A stretch of 37,702 nt of DNA from Akkermansia muciniphila (GTDB lineage Bacteria > Verrucomicrobiota > Verrucomicrobiia > Opitutales > Opitutaceae), in NCBI GenBank assembly GCA_945898185.1, contig CAMDHP010000008.1, positions 1-37,702 of the forward strand, in the 5' to 3' direction. The notes below the pieces were generated by a model that saw only the letters and a program-made list of their open reading frames with translations, did no database searches and was not told where the DNA came from. Below, one piece after another: positions 15,636 through 23,541 of this stretch. The translations under genes were made by a program, and so were the position numbers. Within the stretch, counting starts at the first letter, position 1. Every line of letters starts with the position of its first letter.

Positions 15636-16679
15636 ATGAGTTTAGCCGACAAACCTTTTCGTCAATCAATGATTGACAACACGTCAGGTCCTATCGCGCC
15701 TCCTCTTTTGGTCGGCACACCCTCCCCGGCGATCCCTGCTCCCGACGAAACGCCCCATCCACCTTGGCGCGATGCGTGGCTCCGCCTGCGCCGCAACCGC
15801 CTCGCTGTCATCTCAGGAATCATCATCCTCACGCTCACGTTTTTCTGTGTCGTTGTGCCGACCGTCCTCAGTCTCTCCTACCAGGACCAAAACCTCTCCC
15901 TTGGCGCCACCCCGCCCTCCGGCGCGCATTGGTTCGGCACCGACGAACTTGGCCGCGACCTCTTCGCCCGTCTGCTCTATGGTGGCCGCATTTCGCTGAT
16001 GGTAGGCCTGATCGCCTCCTGCGTTGCGCTCACTATCGGCGTGTCTTACGGCGCCATCGCGGGCTACACCGGCGGCAAAATCGATGCCTTCATGATGCGG
16101 GTCGTTGATATTCTCTACGCCCTGCCCTTCACCGTTTTCGTCATCCTGATGATGGTCTTCCTCAAGGAGCCAATGAACCAGCTCGACGCCGCTCTGCGTG
16201 GATTCTCCCTTTTCGGTTACGCGCCTCTGAGCAACCTTCAGGGCATCGGCAAGATCGTCGGCCTCTTCGCCGCGATCGGTGCCGTCGAGTGGCTTACCAT
16301 GGCCCGCATCGTGCGCGGCCAGGTGCTCACCGTCAAAAAAATGGAATACATCGAGGCCGCCCGCACCCTCGGCTACGGCCACACCAGGATCATCTTTCGG
16401 CACATCGTGCCAAACGTGCTCGGCCCTGTCATCGTCTTCACGACCCTGACCATTCCCTCTGTTATGATGCTCGAAAGCTTCCTGAGTTTTCTCGGCCTTG
16501 GCGTGGATGCCCCGCTCAGCAGCTGGGGCACACTTATCAAAGATGGCGCCGACAAAATGGAAAACTACCCGTGGTTGCTCATTTTCCCGGGAGGCACCTT
16601 TGCGCTCACCCTTCTCTCACTCAACCTCCTTGGCGACGGCCTTCGTGACGCGCTCGACGTCCGCGCCGCGAAGGATTGA
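15636..16679 (+). CDS. oppC: Oligopeptide ABC transporter, permease subunit C
   Basis: Partner permease of OppB, with an N-terminal OppC domain (WRDAWLRLRRNRLAVISGIIIL), FGTDELGRDLFARLLYGGRISL and the EAA loop EAARTLGYGHTRIIFRHIVPN. The 347 residues exceed the about 300 of E. coli OppC. There is a Pro-rich leader of about 40 residues, and about 35 extra residues between FVILMMVFLKEP and IGAVEWLTMARIVRGQ, in a loop that most OppC proteins keep short. The start at 15636 is chosen for its 12-base spacing from oppB; an ATG at 15669 is possible. The stop overlaps the TTG of the following gene. Confidence 0.92.
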   Translation: MSLADKPFRQSMIDNTSGPIAPPLLVGTPSPAIPAPDETPHPPWRDAWLRLRRNRLAVISGIIILTLTFFCVVVPTVLSLSYQDQNLSLGATPPSGAHWFGTDELGRDLFARLLYGGRISLMVGLIASCVALTIGVSYGAIAGYTGGKIDAFMMRVVDILYALPFTVFVILMMVFLKEPMNQLDAALRGFSLFGYAPLSNLQGIGKIVGLFAAIGAVEWLTMARIVRGQVLTVKKMEYIEAARTLGYGHTRIIFRHIVPNVLGPVIVFTTLTIPSVMMLESFLSFLGLGVDAPLSSWGTLIKDGADKMENYPWLLIFPGGTFALTLLSLNLLGDGLRDALDVRAAKD

Positions 16680-17095
16680 ACATTCAAGGTTTCCGCACTC
16701 TCCCCTTGGCCACGTCCGCAAAAGACCCGTTCAATCACGTCGCGCGGCAGCTCATCGCTGCCTTTCGCGGCGTGCCCGATCCTACCCCGGCGCGGCAGGT
16801 CAGACGCCCCACACTTTCATTAGGGCCGCTCATCGAGGAGCTCTTGATCGAACACCGCATCGGCCGCGCTTCACCCGAGGATGCAATCCGCGAACAATGG
16901 CCCGAGCTCGCCGGCCAGGGCAATTCGCACTACTCGCACCCGGGGCTCATAGACCCGAAAGGCAAGCTCACCATTATCTGTAGTCACGCCATCGTGCGCA
17001 CTGAGCTAAATTTCCACAAGGCTACCGTGCTCGCCCGCATCAAAGCGCTCCCCGGCTGCGGCCACGTCAAAGACCTCATCATCCGCGCCGGGTAG
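16676..17095 (+). CDS. DUF721/DciA-like protein
   Basis: A 139-residue protein matching the DUF721 family, whose best-known member DciA loads replicative helicase DnaB in bacteria lacking DnaC. Visible family parts are LGPLIEELLIEHRIGRASPEDAI, given here as LIEELLIEHRIGRA, then REQWPELAG, an interrupted beta core (KLTIICSHAIVRTEL) and the end KDLIIRAG. The start is uncertain. The first available codon is TTG at 16676, overlapping the oppC stop, but AAGGA lies directly against it with no spacing. From that AAGGA an ATT at 16682 would be at 6-base spacing, and another TTG is at 16706. Translational coupling to oppC is likely. The functional label is family-based; helicase loading is not shown for this protein. 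Confidence 0.75.
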   Translation: MNIQGFRTLPLATSAKDPFNHVARQLIAAFRGVPDPTPARQVRRPTLSLGPLIEELLIEHRIGRASPEDAIREQWPELAGQGNSHYSHPGLIDPKGKLTIICSHAIVRTELNFHKATVLARIKALPGCGHVKDLIIRAG

Positions 17096-17120
17096 GCTGT
17101 CTCCGTTGCCGTCTCCTCTC

Positions 17121-17193
17121 TCTCGTTCTCGTAATCATTCTCGTTCTCGACCGAACCCGACCTGGTGCGCTGATCCCAAGCCGAGAACGAGAA
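17121..17193. repeat. TTCTCGTTCTCG inverted/direct repeat in convergent spacer
   Basis: TTCTCGTTCTCG (17138-17149) is perfectly complementary to CGAGAACGAGAA (17182-17193), and a direct copy TCTCGTTCTCG lies at 17121-17131. The 12-bp stem with a 32-base loop is followed on the plus strand by ATATTTT, so it can serve as a bidirectional terminator between the DciA-like gene and mpl. The iterated CTCGTT words suggest a dispersed repeat element rather than a purpose-made terminator. Confidence 0.55.
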
Positions 17194-17217
17194 ATATTTT
17201 ACCGCCCTGCACTTAGC

Positions 17218-18666
17218 TCAACCCGTCCTCGCGGCCGTCGCGTAAGCCGCTATGATGCCGTCAAAGTTACCGTTGGAGAAAAACACCACCACGCGGCTCT
17301 CCACCGCCAGCGCGCCTTCGCTCACCAGAGTCGCCTCGCGCAACTTAAGCAGCACGTCTGCATTCGTCGCCGCCGTCACGGCGCGGACACCCTTCGTCTC
17401 CAAATGCTGCAGCACCGACTCAGAGTCGAAGCGCTCGGAATCCGCGAGTTTATCGGCCCGGTTCACTACCCCTAAAAACACTTCGTCGGCGTGCTCCAGC
17501 GCGCGCATGAAGCCGGCCTGAAGCGTTTTCGTCCTCGCGGTGTTGCTGCGCGGCTCAAACACCGCGGTCAACAAGGCCCCGGGATACCGGTTCGCCAGAC
17601 TAATGAGTGTCTCCGCCAGCGCCGTCGGATGATGCCCGAAATCCTCGATCACGGTGAGCTTCGGCGTCGCGACAAGGATCTCCTGCCGGCGCTTCACACC
17701 GCGAAACCGTGCAAGCGGGGCGAGCGAAATTACCGGCACCGCGCCCGGCGCCGGCGAGCCGCTGGTCGCAAGCGCCACCGCCACTGCGGCCATCGCGGCG
17801 TTGCGCGCATTAAAAATCCCCGGCGCGGCCCAGCTCACGCCGCCCCATTTTTTACCCACCCATGTCAAAGTGAACCGCGCGCCACACGCATCCTCGCAGA
17901 AGCCCCCGATACGCACGTCGTTGCTCTCACCCACTCCGACGCGCACGACGCGAGTCCAGGCCAACGGACCGAGCGCGCGCAAATTGTCGTCGTCGCCGTT
18001 GAGCACAATCCAGCCGTTGCGCGGCACGATGCGCGTGAGGTGGGAAAAAGTCCGCTGCACGTCGGCGAGGTCGCGGAAGATATCGGCGTGGTCGAATTCC
18101 AGGTTATTCAACACCGCCACGTGTGGCGCGTAGTGGATGAACTTGGAGCGCTTGTCGAAGAACGCGCTGTCATACTCGTCGCCCTCGATCACAAAGGGAT
18201 CGGCTGCCGTGCCGAGATGGTTGCCCACCGGAGGATCCAGCGGCACGCCTCCAATCAAGAACCCGGGATCGCGCCCATTTTCGCGCAGTAAAAACGCCGC
18301 CAGCGCCGTCGTGGTCGTCTTCCCATGCGTGCCGCAGACCACGATGTTTTTGCGCGTTTTCAGCACCGTGTCGTGCAGCAGTGCGGGCAACGAGGTGAAG
18401 GCCAGCGCGCGGGTATCAAGCAACCACTCGACCTCGGGATTACCTCGCGACATGGCGTTACCGATCACCACCAAATCCGGCGCGAGCTGCTGGAGACGCC
18501 CTGCATCATAGCCCTCGTGAAGTGTGATCCCCGCTTCCGTCAGCACGGTGCTCATGGGAGGATAAACGCCGGTGTCGGCACCGAGCACTTCGTGCCCGGC
18601 CGCGCGCGCGAGCAGAGCAGCATTACCCATCGCGGTGCCGCAAATGCCCATGAAGTAGATTTTCAT
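17218..18666 (-). CDS. mpl: UDP-N-acetylmuramate:L-Ala-gamma-D-Glu-meso-DAP ligase (murein recycling)
   Basis: Mpl reattaches the recycled tripeptide to UDP-MurNAc in the cytoplasm, bypassing MurC, MurD and MurE. The 482 residues start with MKIYFMGICGTAMGNAALLA and VYPPMST, an Mpl rather than MurC wording. The ATP loop is GTHGKTTTT with Lys116. VIEGDEYDSAFFDKRSKF and LNNLEFDHADIF carry the Mg and substrate residues of this subfamily, and EDFGHHPTAL begins the C-terminal ligase part. The gene implies a meso-DAP peptidoglycan, and it stands near the amidase and ndk on the same strand. A murC-type synthetic role is less likely given the Mpl-specific phrases. Confidence 0.9.
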   Translation of the reverse strand: MKIYFMGICGTAMGNAALLARAAGHEVLGADTGVYPPMSTVLTEAGITLHEGYDAGRLQQLAPDLVVIGNAMSRGNPEVEWLLDTRALAFTSLPALLHDTVLKTRKNIVVCGTHGKTTTTALAAFLLRENGRDPGFLIGGVPLDPPVGNHLGTAADPFVIEGDEYDSAFFDKRSKFIHYAPHVAVLNNLEFDHADIFRDLADVQRTFSHLTRIVPRNGWIVLNGDDDNLRALGPLAWTRVVRVGVGESNDVRIGGFCEDACGARFTLTWVGKKWGGVSWAAPGIFNARNAAMAAVAVALATSGSPAPGAVPVISLAPLARFRGVKRRQEILVATPKLTVIEDFGHHPTALAETLISLANRYPGALLTAVFEPRSNTARTKTLQAGFMRALEHADEVFLGVVNRADKLADSERFDSESVLQHLETKGVRAVTAATNADVLLKLREATLVSEGALAVESRVVVFFSNGNFDGIIAAYATAARTG

Positions 18667-18805
18667 TGGTAAAAATTAATAGGGTTTGAATGCCCCGAGC
18701 CGAAAGGAAAATCAACCACGCCACTATTTCTTTAGCTCGGACCAGCTTTCGCCAACCTGACTCGGCGCGCTGGGCATCGCCGCCTCTCGCCGACCGTTAC
18801 GGCAC

Positions 18806-18839
18806 AAAAAAACCCGCAAGACTCACGTCCGCGGGCTTT
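18806..18839 (-). terminator. Intrinsic terminator of ndk
   Basis: On the minus strand the hairpin CCCGC (18835-18831 region) to GCGGG (18817-18813) with a 13-base loop is followed by seven consecutive T (18812-18806). It lies about 70 bases past the ndk stop, a good Rho-independent terminator that separates ndk from mpl. Confidence 0.75.
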
Positions 18840-18905
18840 GTCGTTTTAACCGGCCTCCAGCACAAAAACAAATGCTGGGTATCAGCGGCAGTGAGCGCCG
18901 CCGAC

Positions 18906-19322
18906 TTATCCGAAGATCTCTTCGGATTCAAAAAAGCGCGCGATTTCAATCAAGCCGTTCTCATCGCTGTCCGAGGCGTGGACGACGTTCTTCATCATCT
19001 CAGTGCCGAAATCTCCGCGAATCGTTCCCTTGGGTGCCTTGCGTGAATCGGTCGGGCCGAGCAAGTCGCGCACTTTGGCGACGATACCTTCGCCGCGGAG
19101 GGCGACGACGATCACAGGACGCGAGCTCATGAAAGCCTCGATCTCGGGATAAAAGGGCTTGTCCGCCACATGGGCGTAGTGCTCGCGCAGCTGGGCGGCG
19201 GTCAAGCGTGTCATCTTGCAGCCAACGATCTCGAAACCGGCTTTTTCAAAGCGGTCCACGACGTTGCCCACATGTTTTTGGTCCATGCAATCAGGCTTAC
19301 AGATTATAAGAGTTTTCTGCAT
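18906..19322 (-). CDS. ndk: Nucleoside diphosphate kinase
   Basis: Transfers the gamma-phosphate of ATP to NDPs through a phospho-histidine, balancing nucleotide pools. The 138 residues are standard. It begins MQKTLIICKPDCMD and has the family segment GTIRGDFG and the active-site phrase NVVHASDS with phospho-acceptor His114. It is followed by a clear terminator and lies 85 bases downstream of the amidase gene, which may share its transcript. Confidence 0.97.
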   Translation of the reverse strand: MQKTLIICKPDCMDQKHVGNVVDRFEKAGFEIVGCKMTRLTAAQLREHYAHVADKPFYPEIEAFMSSRPVIVVALRGEGIVAKVRDLLGPTDSRKAPKGTIRGDFGTEMMKNVVHASDSDENGLIEIARFFESEEIFG

Positions 19323-19407
19323 AAGCTGCTAACGTAAAGCTCCGCACCCTGATATGGGAAGTTTCTTTTATGTCGCGGCGGCTTCCGCTGAACCCGGGGC
19401 AATCCCG

Positions 19408-20493
19408 TCACTTCGAAGTGGCACGCGTCGCGGTCGCGAGTGAGGCGGCGTAGCCGTTCACCGCGGAAGCGAGTGCCTCTGCTATGTCGCCCCTGTAATC
19501 GGCGTCGGCGATACGCTTGGCTTCACCGGGATTGGAGAGGTAGCCCGCCTCGACCAGCACGCCCGGGCAATCCACGAGGCGGAGCACGGCGAAACGGGCG
19601 CGCTTTAGCCCGCGGTCCTCGGTCTTCAACTTGGCCAGCAACTGACGGTGCATGTGGTAGCCGAGCACCGCACTCCAGGCATCGTGGCGGTTACCGGGCT
19701 GGTTCACCTTGTCCTCCGCACTGGTTTTTGCGGACGAGGTTGAACGCTGGAAACGCGGCGTGAGCACGTAGGTCTCGGTACCACGAACGGCGGAGCCATT
19801 GGGCACGGCGTTAAAATGGATGCTGATGAAAAGATCCGCCTTGGCAGCATTGGCCATTTCGGCGCGTTCGGGCAGCGCGATATAGCGATCGTCGGTGCGG
19901 GTCATGACGACACGCCAGTCTCCACCGGCGAGCAGGCGCTGGAAGCGGCGGGCAACGTCCAGGGTAAATGTTTTCTCCTGCAGCTTTTCATCGGCGGAAA
20001 GAGTGCCGGAGTCGTTGCCCCCGTGGCCGGCGTCTATCATAATCACCCGAAGCGGCCGTGGCGTGTTCCGGTCCGGGCGCAGGATGGGGAGAACAAGTCG
20101 CTCCAGATCAACCGTGGCGAGATAGAGTGCCGTCCGGTAAAGCACGGCGGGCTCGCCCAAAAAAGTGCGCAAGCCGAGAACGTCGGCTTCACGGCTATCC
20201 ACCCTAAAAACCAACGGGCCGGCCGCGGTGCCCACGTTGAGCTGCTGCGTCTTTGCATCCCATACCGCCTTGTAACCCAAGCGACTGAACGCGGCCTTGG
20301 CGTCCGTGTAGTTGACGCCGGCTAGCGTCACCTTCGCAGGAAAGGCCGCCTCGGGGCGAGGCCGTCCGCGCGCTGGCTCAGCACCGAGATTGCAGACGGT
20401 GAATCCCAAAAACGCGAAGAGAATGATCGAAGCGATCACGGCTCGGAGACCGTTCCGGGAAACCTCAACCGGGGTCTGACAACGGAGCGGCAT
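19408..20493 (-). CDS. N-acetylmuramoyl-L-alanine amidase (Amidase_3) with copper-amine-oxidase-N-like domain
   Basis: A zinc amidase that cuts the MurNAc-L-Ala bond of peptidoglycan. Residues about 17-38 (AVIASIILFAFLGFTVCNLG) form a signal or anchor segment, so the enzyme works in the periplasm. Residues about 55-135 (LAGVNYTDAKAAFSRLGYKA in part) look like a copper amine oxidase N-terminal-like domain, often a wall-binding module. The catalytic domain shows zinc ligands His157 in IDAGHGG, Glu173 in KLQEKTF and His226 in FISIHFNA, with the catalytic Glu in LVEAGYLSNP. It resembles AmiC-type enzymes of cell separation. It lies between infC and ndk on the same strand with short gaps (50 and 85 bases). 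Confidence 0.92.
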   Translation of the reverse strand: MPLRCQTPVEVSRNGLRAVIASIILFAFLGFTVCNLGAEPARGRPRPEAAFPAKVTLAGVNYTDAKAAFSRLGYKAVWDAKTQQLNVGTAAGPLVFRVDSREADVLGLRTFLGEPAVLYRTALYLATVDLERLVLPILRPDRNTPRPLRVIMIDAGHGGNDSGTLSADEKLQEKTFTLDVARRFQRLLAGGDWRVVMTRTDDRYIALPERAEMANAAKADLFISIHFNAVPNGSAVRGTETYVLTPRFQRSTSSAKTSAEDKVNQPGNRHDAWSAVLGYHMHRQLLAKLKTEDRGLKRARFAVLRLVDCPGVLVEAGYLSNPGEAKRIADADYRGDIAEALASAVNGYAASLATATRATSK

Positions 20494-20543
20494 GGCCGGC
20501 GCGGCGCTGAGGCGGTTGAGGCGGAGCGCAGGGAAAACGAGGG

Positions 20544-21209
20544 TTAAGCCTCGTTGTCTTCCTGCGAATCGCTGCCGGTATCGTCGATCGCTTCCTCGTT
20601 CGCCTGAAGCGTGTATTTACGCTTCCGTTTATTGGCGGGGAACGGGGTGAGCATGACGTTGATTTGTTTGCCCATCAGACGGGCGTCGGAATCCGGATTG
20701 GCCATTCCACTGAGCTCGGCGAGCGCGCGCTTCATCAGCTCGAAACCAATCTCGGTGTGAGCCATTTCGCGCCCGCGAAATTTCAGACGCAGTTTCACCT
20801 TCGCCCCGTGGTCGAGGAACTCCTCGGCGTGACGGATCTTGGTGATGAAATCATTCTCTGCGATCCGCGGGGTGAACTCGACCTCCTTGATCTTGCTCGC
20901 CGTGGATTTGACGTGGCTGGTCTTCTTCGACTCCTCGTAAACATATTTGCCGAAGTCCATGATCCGGCAAACCGGAGGCACGGCCGTGGCGGCCATCTCG
21001 ACGAGGTCGAGATTGAATTGCTGGGCAAGCGCGAGCGCACGCTCTGTCGCCATAATCCCGAGCTGTTTGCCCTCGGGAGAGATCACCCGAATCTCGGGCA
21101 CTTTGATACGCGCGTTGCGCTTAATATGCGCGAACGGGTCGTTGTTGCGACGTTGCTGGAATTGGCCGGGGCGACGGGCGCCACCGCCTGAGGGTGCTGA
21201 GAGAGCCAT
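20544..21209 (-). CDS. infC: Translation initiation factor IF-3
   Basis: Binds the 30S subunit and controls initiator tRNA and start-codon choice. The N-terminal domain shows VPEIRVISPEGKQLGIM and DLVEMAATAVPPVCRIMDFGKY; the C-terminal domain shows KEVEFTPRIAENDF and the subunit-binding KVKLRLKFRGREMAH. The ATG at 21209 gives 221 residues; a TTG directly before it is the only other start and an in-frame TAA precedes that. Residues 1-30 (Gly/Arg/Gln-rich) and the acidic C-terminal tail (SDSQEDNEA) extend beyond the usual 180. The usual partners thrS, rpmI and rplT are absent on both sides: an ErpA-like gene lies upstream and an amidase gene downstream. Confidence 0.96.
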   Translation of the reverse strand: MALSAPSGGGARRPGQFQQRRNNDPFAHIKRNARIKVPEIRVISPEGKQLGIMATERALALAQQFNLDLVEMAATAVPPVCRIMDFGKYVYEESKKTSHVKSTASKIKEVEFTPRIAENDFITKIRHAEEFLDHGAKVKLRLKFRGREMAHTEIGFELMKRALAELSGMANPDSDARLMGKQINVMLTPFPANKRKRKYTLQANEEAIDDTGSDSQEDNEA

Positions 21210-21286
21210 CAATTAATGGAGATGCAAGTTGAGGAGACGGAAAAGAAAACGGCAGCCCACCGCGCAAAGACAATCGGAAAACGGTG

Positions 21287-21715
21287 CTAAACACTAAAAC
21301 TCTCGCCGCAAGAGCAGGATGCCTTGGCGTTGGGGTTGGTAAACTTGAAGCCGCCAGCGATGAGCTGGTTCGAGTAGTCTATATGCGTGCCCTTAAGGTA
21401 GAGCGCCGTCTTGGCGTCCACCAACGCGCACACTCCAGCCGAACGCACCAGAATGTCGCCGCGCTTGGGCTCCGGGGTGAAACGAAGTTTGTAGCTGAGG
21501 CCGTTGCAGCCGCCGCCAGAAATCGCCACCCGAAGAAAACCGCCCTGACTCTCGCGGGCAATGAGGGCAGAAACCTTCCGGCCTGCCGCTTCGGTCAACG
21601 CAACCAACCGCTCGTCACCCACCCGGACACCCTCTGGCAGCGGAGCGTTATCAGCCGGCGCCACCTCGGGCAGAATCGGGGCGGGAATGGAATTAAGAGG
21701 GACGGCGACGCTCAT
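21287..21715 (-). CDS. Iron-sulfur cluster carrier protein, HesB/IscA/ErpA family
   Basis: An A-type carrier that passes Fe-S clusters to apo-proteins. The start at 21715 (MSVAVPLNSI) gives 142 residues; a longer frame back to 21850 would overlap pdxA and lacks homology. The three invariant cysteines are present: Cys70 in SGGGCNGLSY, and Cys134 and Cys136 in SCSCGESF. The first 30 residues are Pro/Ala-rich and extra. It lies 25 bases downstream of pdxA and 77 upstream of infC on the same strand. ErpA rather than IscA is likely because no isc or suf genes are near, but that is not decisive. Confidence 0.92.
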   Translation of the reverse strand: MSVAVPLNSIPAPILPEVAPADNAPLPEGVRVGDERLVALTEAAGRKVSALIARESQGGFLRVAISGGGCNGLSYKLRFTPEPKRGDILVRSAGVCALVDAKTALYLKGTHIDYSNQLIAGGFKFTNPNAKASCSCGESFSV

Positions 21716-21740
21716 GCTTCGGAATTCATGCGGACACTCT

Positions 21741-22691
21741 CTACCGTCCGTTACCCAGGCGCAAGCGGCGCAATGCGCTAATCTCGCGCGCAACCCGCAC
21801 CGCGTTGGAAAAACTCGTCCCGTCGGCCCGTCCTCGGCCGGCAATGTCAAATCCAGTGCCGTGATCCGGGCTGGTGCGCACGTGCGGCAAGCCGAGGGTG
21901 ACGTTTACCGACTGGTCGAATTCCAGCGTCTTGAGCGGCGCTAGTCCTTGATCGTGATAAAGCGCGATCACAGCGTCGAACTCGCCGCGTAGTTGCCGGC
22001 CGAAGACCGTGTCTCCCGGCAAAGCGCGGGATAAACCCGGATACCGGCCCCGCAGCCCGTCAAGGATCGGATCTATGACGTCGCGTTCCTCGGTCCCCAG
22101 CAGCCCGTCCTCGCCTGCATGCGGATTCAACCCGCAGACCGCGATCCGCGGCTCCTTCTGAATGCCCGCCGCCGCGCACAACTCGGCCGCCGCCGCCGCC
22201 GCCCGCGCAAAGGCGGCCGGACTCAAGTGGCCCGGCACAGCTGCGAAGGGGATATGCCAGGTCAGCAAGACCACCCGCAGTCGTCCACCGCAAAATGCCA
22301 TCACCGGCTCCCCGCCCCAGGCGCTGGCAAAAAACTCCGTCTGCCCGGGGTGCGGCCAACCAGCACGCGCCATCCAGCTCTTCGCCACCGGGCCGGTGAC
22401 CACCGCATCGCAGAGGCCCGCCCGCACGTCCGCCGCCGCCGTCGTCAGTGCAAGGCTGGCCAACGCCGCACCGGCCACACTCGGATTTCCCGGCGTCAGC
22501 TCAAAGTCATACGGTTCGGCCGCCACTGCTCGAAACCGCCCCGCTCCCGGAAGACCGGACAACCAGCGCGCCGGACCGTACACGTCCACATTCGCCGCTT
22601 CTTCGGGATTCGCGGCAAGCCAGCCCGCGACGATCTCAGGGCCGACCCCGGCGGGATCACCACAAGTAAAAGCGAGGCGTGATGGTTTCAT
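21741..22691 (-). CDS. pdxA: 4-hydroxythreonine-4-phosphate dehydrogenase
   Basis: NAD-dependent enzyme of DXP-dependent pyridoxal phosphate synthesis, coupling oxidation and decarboxylation. The start at 22691 (MKPSRLAFTCGDPAGVGPE) gives 316 residues and leaves 16 bases after the lpxA stop. Metal-binding His are in LTWHIPFAAVPGHLS and ALYHDQGLAPLK and in the C-terminal HGTGFDIAG segment. CGLNPHAGEDG and NVTLGLPHVRTSPDHG are typical. A longer in-frame start would run into lpxA. PdxA serves PLP supply, which fits an autonomous heterotroph; no pdxJ is seen in the window. Confidence 0.94.
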   Translation of the reverse strand: MKPSRLAFTCGDPAGVGPEIVAGWLAANPEEAANVDVYGPARWLSGLPGAGRFRAVAAEPYDFELTPGNPSVAGAALASLALTTAAADVRAGLCDAVVTGPVAKSWMARAGWPHPGQTEFFASAWGGEPVMAFCGGRLRVVLLTWHIPFAAVPGHLSPAAFARAAAAAAELCAAAGIQKEPRIAVCGLNPHAGEDGLLGTEERDVIDPILDGLRGRYPGLSRALPGDTVFGRQLRGEFDAVIALYHDQGLAPLKTLEFDQSVNVTLGLPHVRTSPDHGTGFDIAGRGRADGTSFSNAVRVAREISALRRLRLGNGR

Positions 22692-22707
22692 GGGCGTGAG
22701 CTTTGAA

Positions 22708-23472
22708 CTAAACTGGATGCTCGCTCGTCGTATCGGCATGAAACCCCTCGCGCCGCGGCCTAGCAAAGCCTCGTTTGCCACCAGCGAAAAACTCCAGAAA
22801 CGCCTGTGCCTGCGCGGAGGGGAAGGCGCCGGAGGTCCGCGCCGCCGCAGCGATGGTGCGGATGTTACCCGACTGGAAATACACCGCGCGAAACGCCGCC
22901 TTCAGTTCGCTCACAATCTCGGGCGGCCAGTTGCGGCGCTTGATGCCAACGAAGTTCAGCCCGATGACTTCGTCTCGCTCTGCAACCATTATTCCAGGCG
23001 CGACATCAACAGTCACGCGCGCCAGCCCAGCCACCATGCACAATTGGCCTACTCGGCAAAACTGGTGGATGCCCGCGCCGCCTCCGATGAAGGTCCACGA
23101 GCCCACAGAGACATGGCCGGCCAACATCACGTTATTTGCCAGCACCGCGTCGTCAGCCAACTCACAATCATGGCCCGCGTGGGAGCCCGCCATCAGGAAA
23201 CACCGTGCGCCGATGACCGTGGACTTCCCTTCGTAAATGGAACGGTTGATCGTGACGTTTTCCCTTATCACCGAACCCTCGCCGACGCGCACGAAAGTCG
23301 GTGTCGCACGCTCAAATTTTAAAAACTGGGGATCACCTCCCACCACCGCGCCCGGATGCACGACCACGCGGTCGCCCAGGATGGCGTGGCGGGTGATGAC
23401 CGCGCCGGCCATGACTTCGCAATCCACGCCAAGTTGCGCGCCGGCTTCAATGTGTGCGGAGGAATGGATCAT
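22708..23472 (-). CDS. lpxA: UDP-N-acetylglucosamine O-acyltransferase (lipid A)
   Basis: First committed acylation of lipid A, using acyl-ACP. A left-handed beta-helix is visible as hexapeptide repeats (VDCEVMAGAVITRHAILGD in part). The catalytic histidine is His101 in AGSHAGHDCELAD. The C-terminal helical part (LNFVGIKRRNW) ends the protein at 254 residues, a normal length. The start at 23472 is set by the homologous N-terminus MIHSSAHIEAG and by a purine-rich GGGAGGGAAGGG stretch just before it; an upstream TTG at 23511 is less likely. Presence of lpxA means an outer membrane with lipid A-type glycolipid. It is followed by pdxA at 16 bases. Confidence 0.94.
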   Translation of the reverse strand: MIHSSAHIEAGAQLGVDCEVMAGAVITRHAILGDRVVVHPGAVVGGDPQFLKFERATPTFVRVGEGSVIRENVTINRSIYEGKSTVIGARCFLMAGSHAGHDCELADDAVLANNVMLAGHVSVGSWTFIGGGAGIHQFCRVGQLCMVAGLARVTVDVAPGIMVAERDEVIGLNFVGIKRRNWPPEIVSELKAAFRAVYFQSGNIRTIAAAARTSGAFPSAQAQAFLEFFAGGKRGFARPRREGFHADTTSEHPV

Positions 23473-23541
23473 TTGCGCCCCCACCCTTCCCTCCCAATCC
23501 GCTTCTGACAAGCCCGCGCGTAGGCAGCGCGCCGACCCGAG

